Shown here: positions 52,501 through 61,400 of the stretch, one piece after another | Position numbering within the stretch: the first letter of the stretch is position 1 | Layout: every line of letters begins with the position of its first letter | Program-made: the position numbers and the translations under genes | The notes under the pieces: model-generated | Databases searched by the model: none | Told to the model about the DNA's origin: nothing | The model's input: the letters and a program-made list of their open reading frames with translations, nothing else | From: Enterovibrio calviensis DSM 14347 | GTDB taxonomy: Bacteria; Pseudomonadota; Gammaproteobacteria; Enterobacterales; Vibrionaceae | Direction of reading: 5' to 3' | Length of the DNA stretch: 64,000 bases | Assembly (NCBI RefSeq): GCF_000621165.1 | Contig: NZ_JHZA01000001.1 | Span: 744,001 to 808,000, forward strand

Positions 52501-53649
52501 GATGCATTAATGGAAGCGTTTGGGCAGGAGGAACTGAAACTTCTCAATAGTCGAGATGCTCATGAAGAAGTCTCCGAAGACATAGATTTCAGCGGCTTGA
52601 ATATCTTGCTGGTGGAAGACAACATGATTAACCAAGAAGTTGCCAAAGGAATACTGGAGCAATTTAACCCAACGATAGAAGTGGCTGACAACGGCCAGAT
52701 TGCGCTCGACATGGTGCAAGAGCAACGATTTGATATTGTGCTCATGGACATGCAAATGCCTGTCATGGATGGCGTGACAGCCACTCAAAAAATCCGAGAG
52801 ATTGAATCTCTTGCTGACATGCCAATCGTAGCAATGACAGCCAATGCGATGGAGCGAGACGTTAAGCAATGTAAAGAAGCGGGCATGAATGACCACGTTT
52901 CTAAGCCAATTGATGTTGACGAGTTGATTTCAGCGATTCGCCGTTGGACCGCGGCATCGAAAGAAACCGTTAAAACCTCTGTGGTGATGAACGCACCTAA
53001 ATCCGAGGCACTAGAAACCCACGCGGATATGGCGAACATTGACCCCTTAGTGCTGGATGCGAACGAAGGCATACAGCGTATTGGTGGTAATGCAACGGCG
53101 TATTGGAAAGTGATCGGTGCATTCACCGACACCAAATTGGCGGTAATTGATAAAATCCGACAAGCATTGGCTGACGGAAACCGAGACGATGTTGAAATGT
53201 TTGCGCATTCATTAAAAGGTGCTGCCGCCAATGTGTCAGCGAAGGGCTTGGCGGTTATCGCTGGAACATTGGAAGATCAATCAGGGTCGGATCTTAAAAT
53301 GGATCCTGTGCTGATGGATAAAATCGAAGTGTGTTTGAAAGAAATCAAAACATACATTCCGGTAGAAAAAGAGAAAAAAGTTGAGGAAGAAGCCGCTTTT
53401 GCAGGGTATACCCCGAGGGAGTTTCGAATTGAACTCGAACAACTGAAGATCTTGCTCAACAACTTTGACACGCAGGCCGTTGATTTCATTTCAGGTATTA
53501 AAGAAAGCTCGAAGAGTATGAATGTCGATCTCGCGTCTGTCGAAGACGCCATTCGTAAGTTTGAGTATGAAGTTGCCGCGAAGAAACTTGAAGCCGTATT
53601 AGCAACGTTGGGTGTTGATGAAGAGGAAGACACGCCAACCTTGTTTTAA
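49597..53649 (+). CDS. Hybrid sensor histidine kinase with two receivers and HPt
   Basis: 1350 residues. Membrane segments at about 8-26 and 230-250 enclose a large helical periplasmic sensor. Then come a HAMP-like linker (about 255-305), a GAF domain (about 315-460), a PAS domain (about 475-590), HisKA with His616 (FLANMSHEIRTPMNA), HATPase (ITRKYGGTGLGLTISKSFVE), receiver 1 with Asp907 (VVMDWKMPG), receiver 2 with Asp1051 (VLMDMQMPV) and an HPt domain with His1204 (FAHSLKGAAAN). All phospho-acceptors are intact. The output regulator is not nearby. GGAGACAAA precedes the ATG. A Glu/Lys-rich C-terminal tail follows. Confidence 0.93.
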   Translation: MRSIRHIFFALMGFILLLGVLIISANLRSEALSKEINLIYEQRYQQFRLATELKNSSDLLTQFARNYAITSNKRWRHLFDHVNAVREGHLPLPESYNFDYWAQLSDPNYEVQEPDIPIRPDYPSLLSRLRESGISEAHMSFLTQALSRSQALISIEQDAMSIVQGRKRTARGFERVIPDRQLAQDMLFGPEYIHEKNKIMGPIGAFYDIINKTTRSKLDELIQQRSNMDGVATSMSFLLILTVGLSTVLLWYRFLKPLDNIRRVIVNKVRNKEFEFKLDVDSQGELKDLAAAQNEVLAEIAQRFEFSRQIKAFSDLIRGCSDTKDLGLQVANFYSQRLELPYVAIYVHRNEKLHLVGGVGIDETTKEMDVESVSFHRTIMLTKEYLRIRNEKDKFSLMLPAGELRLEEMYFMPLVVNNDMVGVLELGSTRSFTDQEIDWLLEAQEDLAVGIQLTINSELQLEAEQRVSEQLKLNQQIINAIPNPTYFRNTNGVYIGVNDAFTDFLGLFYVDVVDKAPSELFPSDVASMFSEKETALLESPGSSVYDIELPNPSGDIRILTVYEATYFGSDGEPLGIVGLFVDVTTQKRLESDLISAKDQANEASKAKGEFLANMSHEIRTPMNAILGMSHLALLTDLNDKQRNYVGNIEKAGKSLLGIINDILDFSKIEAGKLSVEHIGFRFSEVLDNISNIISVKAKEKDLELIFDIDPDLPDDLVGDPLRLGQIIINLTGNSVKFTESGEIIIRAKKLSECDDMVEVQFDIQDSGIGMSEEQLGRLFQSFSQADGSITRKYGGTGLGLTISKSFVELMGGRIWVESEPGHGSTFSFTIRCGRSEASIKEQVARTTVLNDKRVLVVDDNQASRDIMYALLDNLDLRVAAVSNGEEAVFEVQSADEGNDGFDVVVMDWKMPGINGDEATLQIHALDIGKMPKVILASAYGEDAGLIGDDIQNIFDASLVKPINPSSLFDALMEAFGQEELKLLNSRDAHEEVSEDIDFSGLNILLVEDNMINQEVAKGILEQFNPTIEVADNGQIALDMVQEQRFDIVLMDMQMPVMDGVTATQKIREIESLADMPIVAMTANAMERDVKQCKEAGMNDHVSKPIDVDELISAIRRWTAASKETVKTSVVMNAPKSEALETHADMANIDPLVLDANEGIQRIGGNATAYWKVIGAFTDTKLAVIDKIRQALADGNRDDVEMFAHSLKGAAANVSAKGLAVIAGTLEDQSGSDLKMDPVLMDKIEVCLKEIKTYIPVEKEKKVEEEAAFAGYTPREFRIELEQLKILLNNFDTQAVDFISGIKESSKSMNVDLASVEDAIRKFEYEVAAKKLEAVLATLGVDEEEDTPTLF

Positions 53650-53685
53650 ATGGCCATACCTTGTTTTGAAAGGTAATACCTTGTC
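53638..53685 (+). repeat. 20-bp-period tandem repeat across the kinase stop
   Basis: ACCTTGTTTTAAATGGCCAT, then ACCTTGTTTTGAAAGGTAAT, then ACCTTGTC. The first copy holds the TAA stop of the hybrid kinase. Confidence 0.85.
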
Positions 53686-53697
53686 GCTCTAAAATTA

Positions 53698-53730
53698 AAA
53701 GGCCGCCAATGAACAACATTGGCGGCCTTT
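53698..53730. terminator. Bidirectional terminator
   Basis: Stem AAAGGCCGCCAAT / ATTGGCGGCCTTT with a 7-base loop, between the kinase and the convergent YfcZ-like gene. Confidence 0.9.
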
Positions 53731-53781
53731 CTTCAGTCTGTTTTGCATAACATTGGTGTGTCGAGGACACCAAGATATGAC

Positions 53782-54078
53782 TTATTTTGCCAGTGAGCGG
53801 CTACGCAATTCGAAAATCAGCTTTTCAGCACTGCACTCGAACTTCAGTTTAACGCTCAGTGGGCTGAAGGAAAAATCAGCTTCTGCATCGAGATCATGAA
53901 TCACTGCGTCATTAACTTCTTTTGCAAGTGCAAGGTATGCACCAAACTCAGCGAGGGCAGCAGCTTTATCAGTTGCAAAGATTTCGACTTCAGCAACGTC
54001 GTCGCCTTCGCTGATCACGTAACCCATTTCAGCGGTTACACCACAAGCATCACATACTTGAATTTCTTCCTGGCTCAT
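53782..54078 (-). CDS. YfcZ/YiiS-family (DUF406) protein
   Basis: 98 residues. CDACGVTAEMGYVISEGDDV near the N-terminus, an Ala-rich helix (TDKAAALAEFGAYLALAKEV) and the closing KFECSAEKLIFELRSR match DUF406, in which a late Cys-x-AE-LIF motif is conserved. The family is small, soluble and of unknown function. A CxxC pair at residues 9-12 may be redox active or bind metal. Single gene. Confidence 0.85.
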   Translation of the reverse strand: MSQEEIQVCDACGVTAEMGYVISEGDDVAEVEIFATDKAAALAEFGAYLALAKEVNDAVIHDLDAEADFSFSPLSVKLKFECSAEKLIFELRSRSLAK

Positions 54079-54222
54079 TGATCACTCTCTCGATGTTAGG
54101 GATGAGGATAGTCATCGCCTGATATATTTGACGTAATATTACTACATTTAACGGTGCGTTTTGTAGGGTTTTTTCCGAGCGAGAGAAAGTAAAAATCGAA
54201 AGAGTACTGGCCGCGATAAATG

Positions 54223-54248
54223 AAAAACGGGCCATAGGGCCCGTTTAA
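54223..54248 (-). terminator. Terminator of the acyl-CoA ligase gene
   Basis: Stem AAACGGGCC / GGCCCGTTT with a four-base loop; a run of T follows on the minus strand. Confidence 0.85.
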
Positions 54249-54276
54249 ATCATTGAAGTGTAATAAAGAGAGGAGT

Positions 54277-55923
54277 TTACTCTTCCCACTGCACCAATTT
54301 ATCAGACGGCCAGCTGGCGCCCACATCGTGGTACTGTTTTTCAAGTAAGTGACGGCGAATTTTCAACGTTGGTGTTAGTAGGCCGTTTTCAATGCTCCAC
54401 GCTTCTTTGATCATCAACACACCTTTGATTTTCGCGTGTGATTCCAACTCTTTGTTAATGGTCTCGATGGCATTCGTCACTTTGCGCTCATAGCGCGCAC
54501 GGTCAAAGTTAGGGAATTGATGAGGAAGAGCCAGCAGAATTGGGCCTGGCATACCTGAACCCACCAAACACATCATTTCTACGTTACTAAGTTCAAACAG
54601 GCGCTTTTCAATTGGAACAGGGCTAACAAACTTACCTTTGGCAGTTTTGAACGTATCATTTTTACGCCCTTGGATGGTGAGGTAACCATCTTGATCAATG
54701 TCGCCAATATCGCCAGTGTGCAGCCAACCGTCGATAATAGATTCTGCACTCGCTTCTGGATTTTTGTAGTACCCAGCAAAAAGTCCCTGACTTTTCGCCA
54801 AGATTTCACCATCGGCTGCGATGCGCAGTTCAATGCCGGGCCCTGCATTGCCCACAGTGCCGATTTTATCAGCTCTAAAAGGGTAATTTAGGGTGGTGTA
54901 AGCGAAAGCCTCAGTCATACCCCAGGCTTCGGTAATGTGCAGACCGAGCTTTTCGTACCATTCTAACAGTGCGGCTGAAACTGGCGCCGAGCCACAACCC
55001 AGCACGCGCGCTTGGTCTAGGCCGAGATTCTGTGCAATTTTCTTTTTTATCAACCCTGACACAACAGGGATTTTCAACAACAGATTCAGTTTGGCTGGTG
55101 GTAGCTTTTGCTGAATACGTTGCTGGAACAGTGTCCACAATCGAGGCACAGAGATAAATAAAGTAGGGCGATGCATTTTCACATCGTCAATAAACGTATC
55201 AAGAGACTCTGGGAACGCCGTACAGATACCTGATAGCAATGCCGTACCCAAGATGTAAACACGCTCTGTGATGTGCGCGAGGGGTAGATACGAGAACAGT
55301 CGCTCGCCGTCTTTCATGCCGATATGGTTGATCAGCTGCTGTGATGACCAAGCAAACGCACCGTGGGTGAGCATGGCACCTTTCGGCAAACCTGATGTTC
55401 CTGACGTATAAACAATCGACATTAAGTCGTCGTCTTTGTGGTCAGGGTTAACGTCAGCTCGGCTATGCTGCGCAATTAAATCGCCCCAGTCGTAACCACA
55501 ATGAATGGTTGGGTAGGGGAGCGCAATAGTGGGTAACTTACTGCGAGTTTCTAGCGTTTCTTTTAGTGCTTTCGTGTCGTCGAGTTTGCCGACGAATAGC
55601 AATTTGGCTTCTGAGTGGTCAAGACAATGACCAATGGTGTCGCTGCCTGCGGTCGGAAAAATAGGAACGCTGACATAGCTTCCAAGCATCAACGCGAGAT
55701 CGGTGATAAACCACTCGGCGCAGTTTTTAGAGATAAGCCCGACTTTGTCCCCTGGCTCTAATCCCATCCCCCTTAACGCCGATACCATTCTTAAGGCTTG
55801 GTCGACGACATCAGAATACGTGAAGTCCGTGAACTGGCGATTAATGATTTGGCGAAGAAAAATCTCATTAGGACGTTCTTCAGCCCAGCGCAGTGCTTGT
55901 TGGTAAGGTTTTGATTGAGCCAT
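54277..55923 (-). CDS. AMP-forming long-chain acyl-CoA ligase family protein
   Basis: 548 residues. ANL-superfamily motifs are complete: A3 P-loop SIVYTSGTSGLPKGAMLTH near 170, A5 ITEAWGMTEAFAYTTL near 330, A7 GWLHTGDIGDIDQDGYLTI and A8 GRKNDTFKTAKGKFVSPVPI. The closest look is to AMP-dependent long-chain-fatty-acid ligases of the FAA1/FadD15 type. It activates a fatty acid with ATP and joins it to CoA. The closing motif PTLKIRRHLLEKQY fits that group (the catalytic Lys is normally there). The TetR gene 454 bp upstream is divergent and may control it. Confidence 0.9.
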   Translation of the reverse strand: MAQSKPYQQALRWAEERPNEIFLRQIINRQFTDFTYSDVVDQALRMVSALRGMGLEPGDKVGLISKNCAEWFITDLALMLGSYVSVPIFPTAGSDTIGHCLDHSEAKLLFVGKLDDTKALKETLETRSKLPTIALPYPTIHCGYDWGDLIAQHSRADVNPDHKDDDLMSIVYTSGTSGLPKGAMLTHGAFAWSSQQLINHIGMKDGERLFSYLPLAHITERVYILGTALLSGICTAFPESLDTFIDDVKMHRPTLFISVPRLWTLFQQRIQQKLPPAKLNLLLKIPVVSGLIKKKIAQNLGLDQARVLGCGSAPVSAALLEWYEKLGLHITEAWGMTEAFAYTTLNYPFRADKIGTVGNAGPGIELRIAADGEILAKSQGLFAGYYKNPEASAESIIDGWLHTGDIGDIDQDGYLTIQGRKNDTFKTAKGKFVSPVPIEKRLFELSNVEMMCLVGSGMPGPILLALPHQFPNFDRARYERKVTNAIETINKELESHAKIKGVLMIKEAWSIENGLLTPTLKIRRHLLEKQYHDVGASWPSDKLVQWEE

Positions 55924-56377
55924 AAAGGACCCCGTATAGCTGTAGGGAATAGAGTAATAGTTTTAATTCTATGTTATCGAAGTGTTAAATTAAGGATTTT
56001 GTTGCGCTAACGTCAAGTGATTCATTCAAACGCTTGTTCAAATTTTGATGCAGGTAACGCTCAGTGCTTTTAAAACTGTTTTTAAGTATAACAATAGCAT
56101 TTTGCTTTCAGTACGTTACAGGATTGGGTGATTGATGTGACGACAAATCTAACCCTGTTCACGCTTCTCGGAATTTTGGCTTACTTTTGCTCAAAAAATA
56201 AACGCATGTACTATCTTTAAGATCGTTAGCTTAAGGGTTGGTGGTCGGTAACTCTTTTGTGTGATGCAGAATCAAGACATACAGCAAAGCGATAACACTA
56301 CTAAAAGCGCTCGCGGCAATTGTCGCTATGTCTTGGTTTTTTATGAGTTACAGAAGCCATGAAACAGGGATAAAACG
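55924..56377. other. Divergent promoter region, acyl-CoA ligase / TetR
   Basis: A 454-bp A+T-rich gap between divergent genes. It must hold both promoters. I see no palindrome convincing enough to name as an operator. Confidence 0.35.
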
Positions 56378-56839
56378 ATGCCAAAGAGAAGCAAGGAAGA
56401 TACAGAAATCACGATTCGCTTGATACTTGACGCTGTGGTCGATCAATTGGTGACGTTGGGTTACGACAAGATGTCATACACGACGCTTAGCCAGCAGACG
56501 GGTATATCACGCACTGGGATTAGTCATCATTTTCCAAAGAAGACCGATTTCATCACGCGTCTTGATGACAGGTTGCTAGGAATATTGATTGATCGGCTCG
56601 ACCTTGAAGGTGATAAGCGTTCGTTTATTGAAAGCTGGTTAACAGCGCTTCGCTCAGATAATCGTTTTACCGCGGTACTCCGTCTCTTTTTTCTGCACAC
56701 TGTTTCGTCAGAGAATGCCGTCGAGTTCACGAGTCATGCGAGCCAGAAACTGCATGATGTTTGCTGCAATCGATACGGTGAAGAATTCGAAAAAGAATTT
56801 GAATGGCTGCTGGGTAAATCACTGCTTACCATGGCGTGA
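56378..56839 (+). CDS. TetR-family regulator (short)
   Basis: 153 residues, shorter than the usual 190-210. The DNA-binding helices are clear (LILDAVVDQLVTLGYDKMSY, TLSQQTGISRTGISHHFPKK). The ligand domain is short, and the fragment ends LLGKSLLTMA without an obvious frameshift. It is divergent from the acyl-CoA ligase, which suggests control of fatty-acid metabolism. Confidence 0.85.
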   Translation: MPKRSKEDTEITIRLILDAVVDQLVTLGYDKMSYTTLSQQTGISRTGISHHFPKKTDFITRLDDRLLGILIDRLDLEGDKRSFIESWLTALRSDNRFTAVLRLFFLHTVSSENAVEFTSHASQKLHDVCCNRYGEEFEKEFEWLLGKSLLTMA

Positions 56840-56880
56840 CCGCTGAGTCATCGATGCAAGGCAACAACACTTCTTTTATA

Positions 56881-56907
56881 AAGGCGTCCCTAGTGGGCGT
56901 TTTTTGT
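56881..56907 (+). terminator. Probable terminator of the TetR gene
   Basis: GGCGTCCC / GGGCG with one bulge and a run of six T. Weaker than the others. Confidence 0.5.
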
Positions 56908-57083
56908 TCATACCTCTTTATTGGCGCTGTGTTTTTTTTCTAGAAATGCACCCATTCTTGATCTGAGACAGTAAAAGGGTGAAAAACACCTTATCGTTCA
57001 AATAAAAGTTGAGTAGCTCAAAAATAATTGAATAATGGGTATTCTGAACGTTCCGTATCACCCATTTGCCAACGAGATTTTTC

Positions 57084-58283
57084 ATGAGCAATTCACTAGT
57101 ACTCGTCCTGAACGCAGGCAGTTCCTCTCTTAAATTCGCATTGATGGATGCACAAACCGGCGAGGCGATGTTATCTGGCCTTGGTGAGTGCTTCGGCCTT
57201 GACGATGCGCGTATTAGCTGGAAGCGCGAAGGACAAGACAAGCAAGAAGTTATGCTTGAGCAAGGTGGTAGCCACCACGAAAAAGCGGTGGGTCTCATCG
57301 TTGAATTGGTCGAAAGCATGGACGTGGGTAGCCGATTGGTTGCTATCGGTCACCGTGTTGTTCACGGTGGCGAGAAGTTTGCTACTGCGACCTTGCTTGA
57401 TGAAAGTGTTGTGGCAGAGATTGATGCGTTGAGCGATCTGGCTCCGCTGCACAACCCAGCCAACGTCATGGGCATTCGTGCTGCGATGAAGGCGTTCCCA
57501 AGCCTGCCACAAGTGGCTGTGTTTGATACTGCATTCCACCAAACCATGCCAGAGAAAGCCTTCACTGGTGCAATCTCTAATGAGCTTTACAAAGATTACG
57601 GCATTCGTCGTTACGGATTCCACGGCACAAGCCACTACTTTGTTAGCCGCGAAGCCGCGAAGGTATTGGACAAGAACATCGATGAAGCTAACTTCATTTC
57701 TGTTCACCTAGGTAACGGTGCATCTGTTTGTGCAGTGCGCAACGGTCAATCAGTTGATACCTCAATGGGCTTTACGCCGCTTTCTGGTTTGATGATGGGC
57801 ACACGTTGTGGTGACCTTGACCCAGGCATCATTGAGTTCCTGCTGAAAAAAGGCTGGAGCCAAGAGAAAGTATTCGAAGCACTGAACAAGAAATCCGGTT
57901 TCTTGGGTGTGTCTGGCCTAACTTCTGACGCACGTGGCATTCTTGAAGCCATGGAAAGCGGTCACGAAGGTTCGAAGCTGGCGTTTGAAGTATTCACCTA
58001 CCGTGTGGCGAAATACATCGGTTCTTACCTGATCCCTCTAGACAGCCTAGACGCGATTATCTTCACCGGTGGTATCGGCGAAAACTCGCTGCCAATCCGT
58101 CGTGAAATCCTAAGCAACCTGAAACTGTTGGGCTTTGTTGAAGATGAAGCGGGCAACGAAGCGGCACGCTTCGGCAATGGTGGCATCATCGCGAAATCAG
58201 AAATGATGGGCGCGGTAGCGATTGTTGTACCAACCAACGAAGAGTTCGTTATCGCTTCACAAGCGGCTAGCTTTGCTAAGTAA
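57084..58283 (+). CDS. ackA: Acetate kinase
   Basis: 399 residues, normal length. LVLNAGSSSLKFALMD is the ASKHA phosphate-1 motif. GFHGTSHYFVSREA and NFISVHLGNGASVCAVRNGQ are the remaining signatures. It interconverts acetate and acetyl phosphate with ATP in the cytosol. Start at 57084 (MSNSLVLVLN), as the upstream in-frame codons lack a ribosome-binding site. The usual partner pta does not follow: a terminator and then a convergent gene come next. It may therefore be a second ackA copy. Confidence 0.96.
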   Translation: MSNSLVLVLNAGSSSLKFALMDAQTGEAMLSGLGECFGLDDARISWKREGQDKQEVMLEQGGSHHEKAVGLIVELVESMDVGSRLVAIGHRVVHGGEKFATATLLDESVVAEIDALSDLAPLHNPANVMGIRAAMKAFPSLPQVAVFDTAFHQTMPEKAFTGAISNELYKDYGIRRYGFHGTSHYFVSREAAKVLDKNIDEANFISVHLGNGASVCAVRNGQSVDTSMGFTPLSGLMMGTRCGDLDPGIIEFLLKKGWSQEKVFEALNKKSGFLGVSGLTSDARGILEAMESGHEGSKLAFEVFTYRVAKYIGSYLIPLDSLDAIIFTGGIGENSLPIRREILSNLKLLGFVEDEAGNEAARFGNGGIIAKSEMMGAVAIVVPTNEEFVIASQAASFAK

Positions 58284-58310
58284 GTAACGACACCGAATGG
58301 TTATATGAAT

Positions 58311-58340
58311 AGCCGCTGATGAGAATCAGCGGCTTTTTTT
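58311..58340. terminator. Terminator after ackA
   Basis: Stem AGCCGCTGAT / ATCAGCGGCT with a GAGA-type loop and a run of seven T. Confidence 0.92.
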
Positions 58341-58484
58341 GAGTCGTCTGCTAATACATTTTGTGCTGCTAATAAAAAAGTTACTAGCCTTAACCTGTTA
58401 CTGTTCTATGTAAGAGCGGGTAGCGGATAATAAGAAGCAGGCATACTTTTTCACTAACCGCTTTCTATCATAAAAGAGAATTAA

Positions 58485-61400
58485 CTAATCGTTCTCCCCA
58501 ACTCTTATCCAACCTTCTGCAAGATCAGGGTCAATCCAACTCGAGCCTGATGCTGCTATCTTTTGTACCGTGGTCAAATACGTCTGTTGTCTGGGAATAA
58601 AACTTCGCCACTGATAAATAGCTCTACGTCTTACAATGCCATCGAGCAGATCTTGAGGATCGACGATTTCTAAAATTGTGGCAGAGGGACTTGCGGCGTA
58701 AAGTGGCGCAGAAAGCTGGTATTTTTCTGTCGGTTTTTCTTGCTGTTCTTTTTTGTCCTTTTTCTCAGTGTCCTTAACCTCACTTTCCTCTTTAATAACA
58801 GAGAGCTGAAGCATGGCAAAGTTTGAGGGATTTTGTGGATGTAGCGGTTTGTCGACCACGTCGAAGAACAGTTGATTGTGCATTTTGGCGTTGTCTTTGC
58901 CATTCGATGATGCGGTTTTCAAAACAACACGAAGTTCCAAAATGTCGTCCGGTAGGAGTTCATAGTTATCGAGCTCCAGCGTGTAGGACAAATGATCCCT
59001 ACCATCAATAGCGTTGGGCCAGCCAAATTTTGCCATTTCCTCGTTCTGAGGTTGGCCATTCGACGTTCTGTTACGGTATACGGCCAATTCCAAAACGTTG
59101 TCTTTGAGTGTGGCAATGTTGTTACTGATTGAACCTCCACCAAATGTTATTGATGCATTGGTCTCTTCGCTATCGTCTTGGCGTAGCCCAAGAGCCAGCT
59201 CCAATCTGTCATTTTTCCTGACATCGTTAAGGTCGGCGGCAAAGACCAGATCTACTTTTTCGGCAACTCCAACAGGGCAGAAGTCCATTTTTGCAATGCC
59301 ATTTAGCCGATCGTTGTATTCAGGGTCGTCAAATCGCAGATATACGGGTATTTCTGTCGAGCTGAGTTCGCCACTGGCAGTGAGAAGCTCAAAGCGTAAT
59401 TGGCGCTCTATTGAATTGTCTCCGTCTGATTTCACTTCGATGATTACCTCTATCGGTGTAGCTGGTGGTTTGCTCATCGCCGCACTGAGAAGTGATTGCT
59501 TTGTTGAAAGACTAAACGGATAGAGATCGTGTGCGAGCGTGACTTTCTGATGTTCTATTTCACCCTGAGCTGCCTTTTGAGCTGTGTTCAGTATCTTCTC
59601 AATGTGTTGGAGGTCAAGGCTAAACACTTCGCCCTCTAAACGCGCTTCAGCCTTATTCACTAGCCATTTTTCAAGACTTGTTCCAGCCAGTAATTCGAAT
59701 GACAGAACGCCATTCCATTCACGACCTATCAACCCACGAGAAGGAGACCCAACCTTGAATGATGAGGCCCAAGCTGATCGGGGAGAACGGTCTAAGCCAT
59801 CGTAGCTACCGTTAATGCTTGGCTTTTGCGCCCGTGGGCCATGCAAAATAAGCAATGGGTCGGTTCCTGCCGCTACGATTTCCCCTTTTTCATGAGAGCT
59901 CGCACGTGTCCTGTCGTTGGCAGCCAATAAGGGAGGACGGGGTAGTTTGATATTGATTGGCACTTCAGATGCACGCAGGCCGGAGAAATCGAGACCAAGT
60001 CGCGTATCGGCCCAGGCTCCTGCTCTATCTGCCAACCTTGCGGTAAATGATCTGCCTGGGAGTATCGTTTGCATGTATGAAGCCGTTTCATCCGGTGATT
60101 TGTGAAGGTGTGCTGTTGGAAGCATGCCATCTGGCAAACGCGCTTGGAAATTGTCTGGCAGAGCACTAGTCAATCGCTGTGATTCCTGTTTTTCATGCCA
60201 CACTTCAGCCTCACGGAACGAGACTTGAGTGCGGTTATGCATTCGCATTGAAATCTTTTTTTCCCCAGATTTGGTAAGATAGGCAGCAGCGCCATGGTGC
60301 AATTGCCAAACGGTTTCAGAAGCTGTTGCAGTTAGCCTTGGGCCATCCGTTTCGGTTCCAAACAGCACATTGTCCTCACTTGCCCATAGTGCGGCTTGCG
60401 TTCGTATTGGAGAAAAGCCAGCAACCAGATAGTCGGGCACAGAAATGTTTTTCTCGCTGGGTGGTGTAATTCGCTGAGCCTGAGGTGGGGTTAATCTTGG
60501 GAGTGGAGTTGCAGCACTGGGGCGGATATTTTTTACAGCGCTGCTTAGGGCTTTTTCTGTGTCTTTCGATATTACAAAGAAATCGCTGTCACCATCATTG
60601 TGTCTGCGTGTGAGCGTGCCGGAGGAGCTCCATGGAGCTAACCGCTGGATAGTTTGATAAGCCCAACGTTTCTCTCGCTGCAGATTATCTTCACCCTCTA
60701 TAGTCATTTTTATTTGCTGTTTGCTGAGTTCAAGGATCTTTCTTCCATCACGAGCAGCGACATGGACAATCAGCTCGTAAGATTCTGATTTAGAGCTTTT
60801 AGCGTCATTTTGAGCGTCATTGACTTCACTTGTAGGGGAGGCAACCAAGTGACCTGCCAAGCTCTGTGCATAGTGTTTCATTGAAGCAAGCAGCGACTGT
60901 AAATTTGTTTCTCCTGACTCAGAAGTTGGGGCGGCACTGCTACCTCCCTGTGAAAACGTAAAGCCTTGAGGATTGTTGTCTGGCTTACGCTTACCGAGAA
61001 CACCTAAGATCAATACCTGATGTAACGCCGGGTAGTGGAGCCCTGCGAGCACCGTTTTATGGCTGCGTTTTATCAGTACGAACGACTGAAAAACCGAACG
61101 CGTTTCATAAGGGACTATGGCATCGTTGGAGGCCAATAGCTCGGGAAGTCCTAAAGCGCAGGCGGGGGCATCACCAGGGTGTTTGTTATGGGTGGTATCG
61201 GTGACTGATTTTCGGGCCTGGGATAACATTTCCCTGCTTGGTCTAGCGATTGTGCCAGGCAGGGGAAGATCCGTTCCATGTACCCATATGGATTCAGGGT
61301 GCGCCAATTTTGTGCGAAAAATGTCCAGGAACTCATCGTCAGGCTGCCAACGATTTGCAGTAAGAATGCTTGAGAAGGGGAGTGGTAAAACAACCCAATC

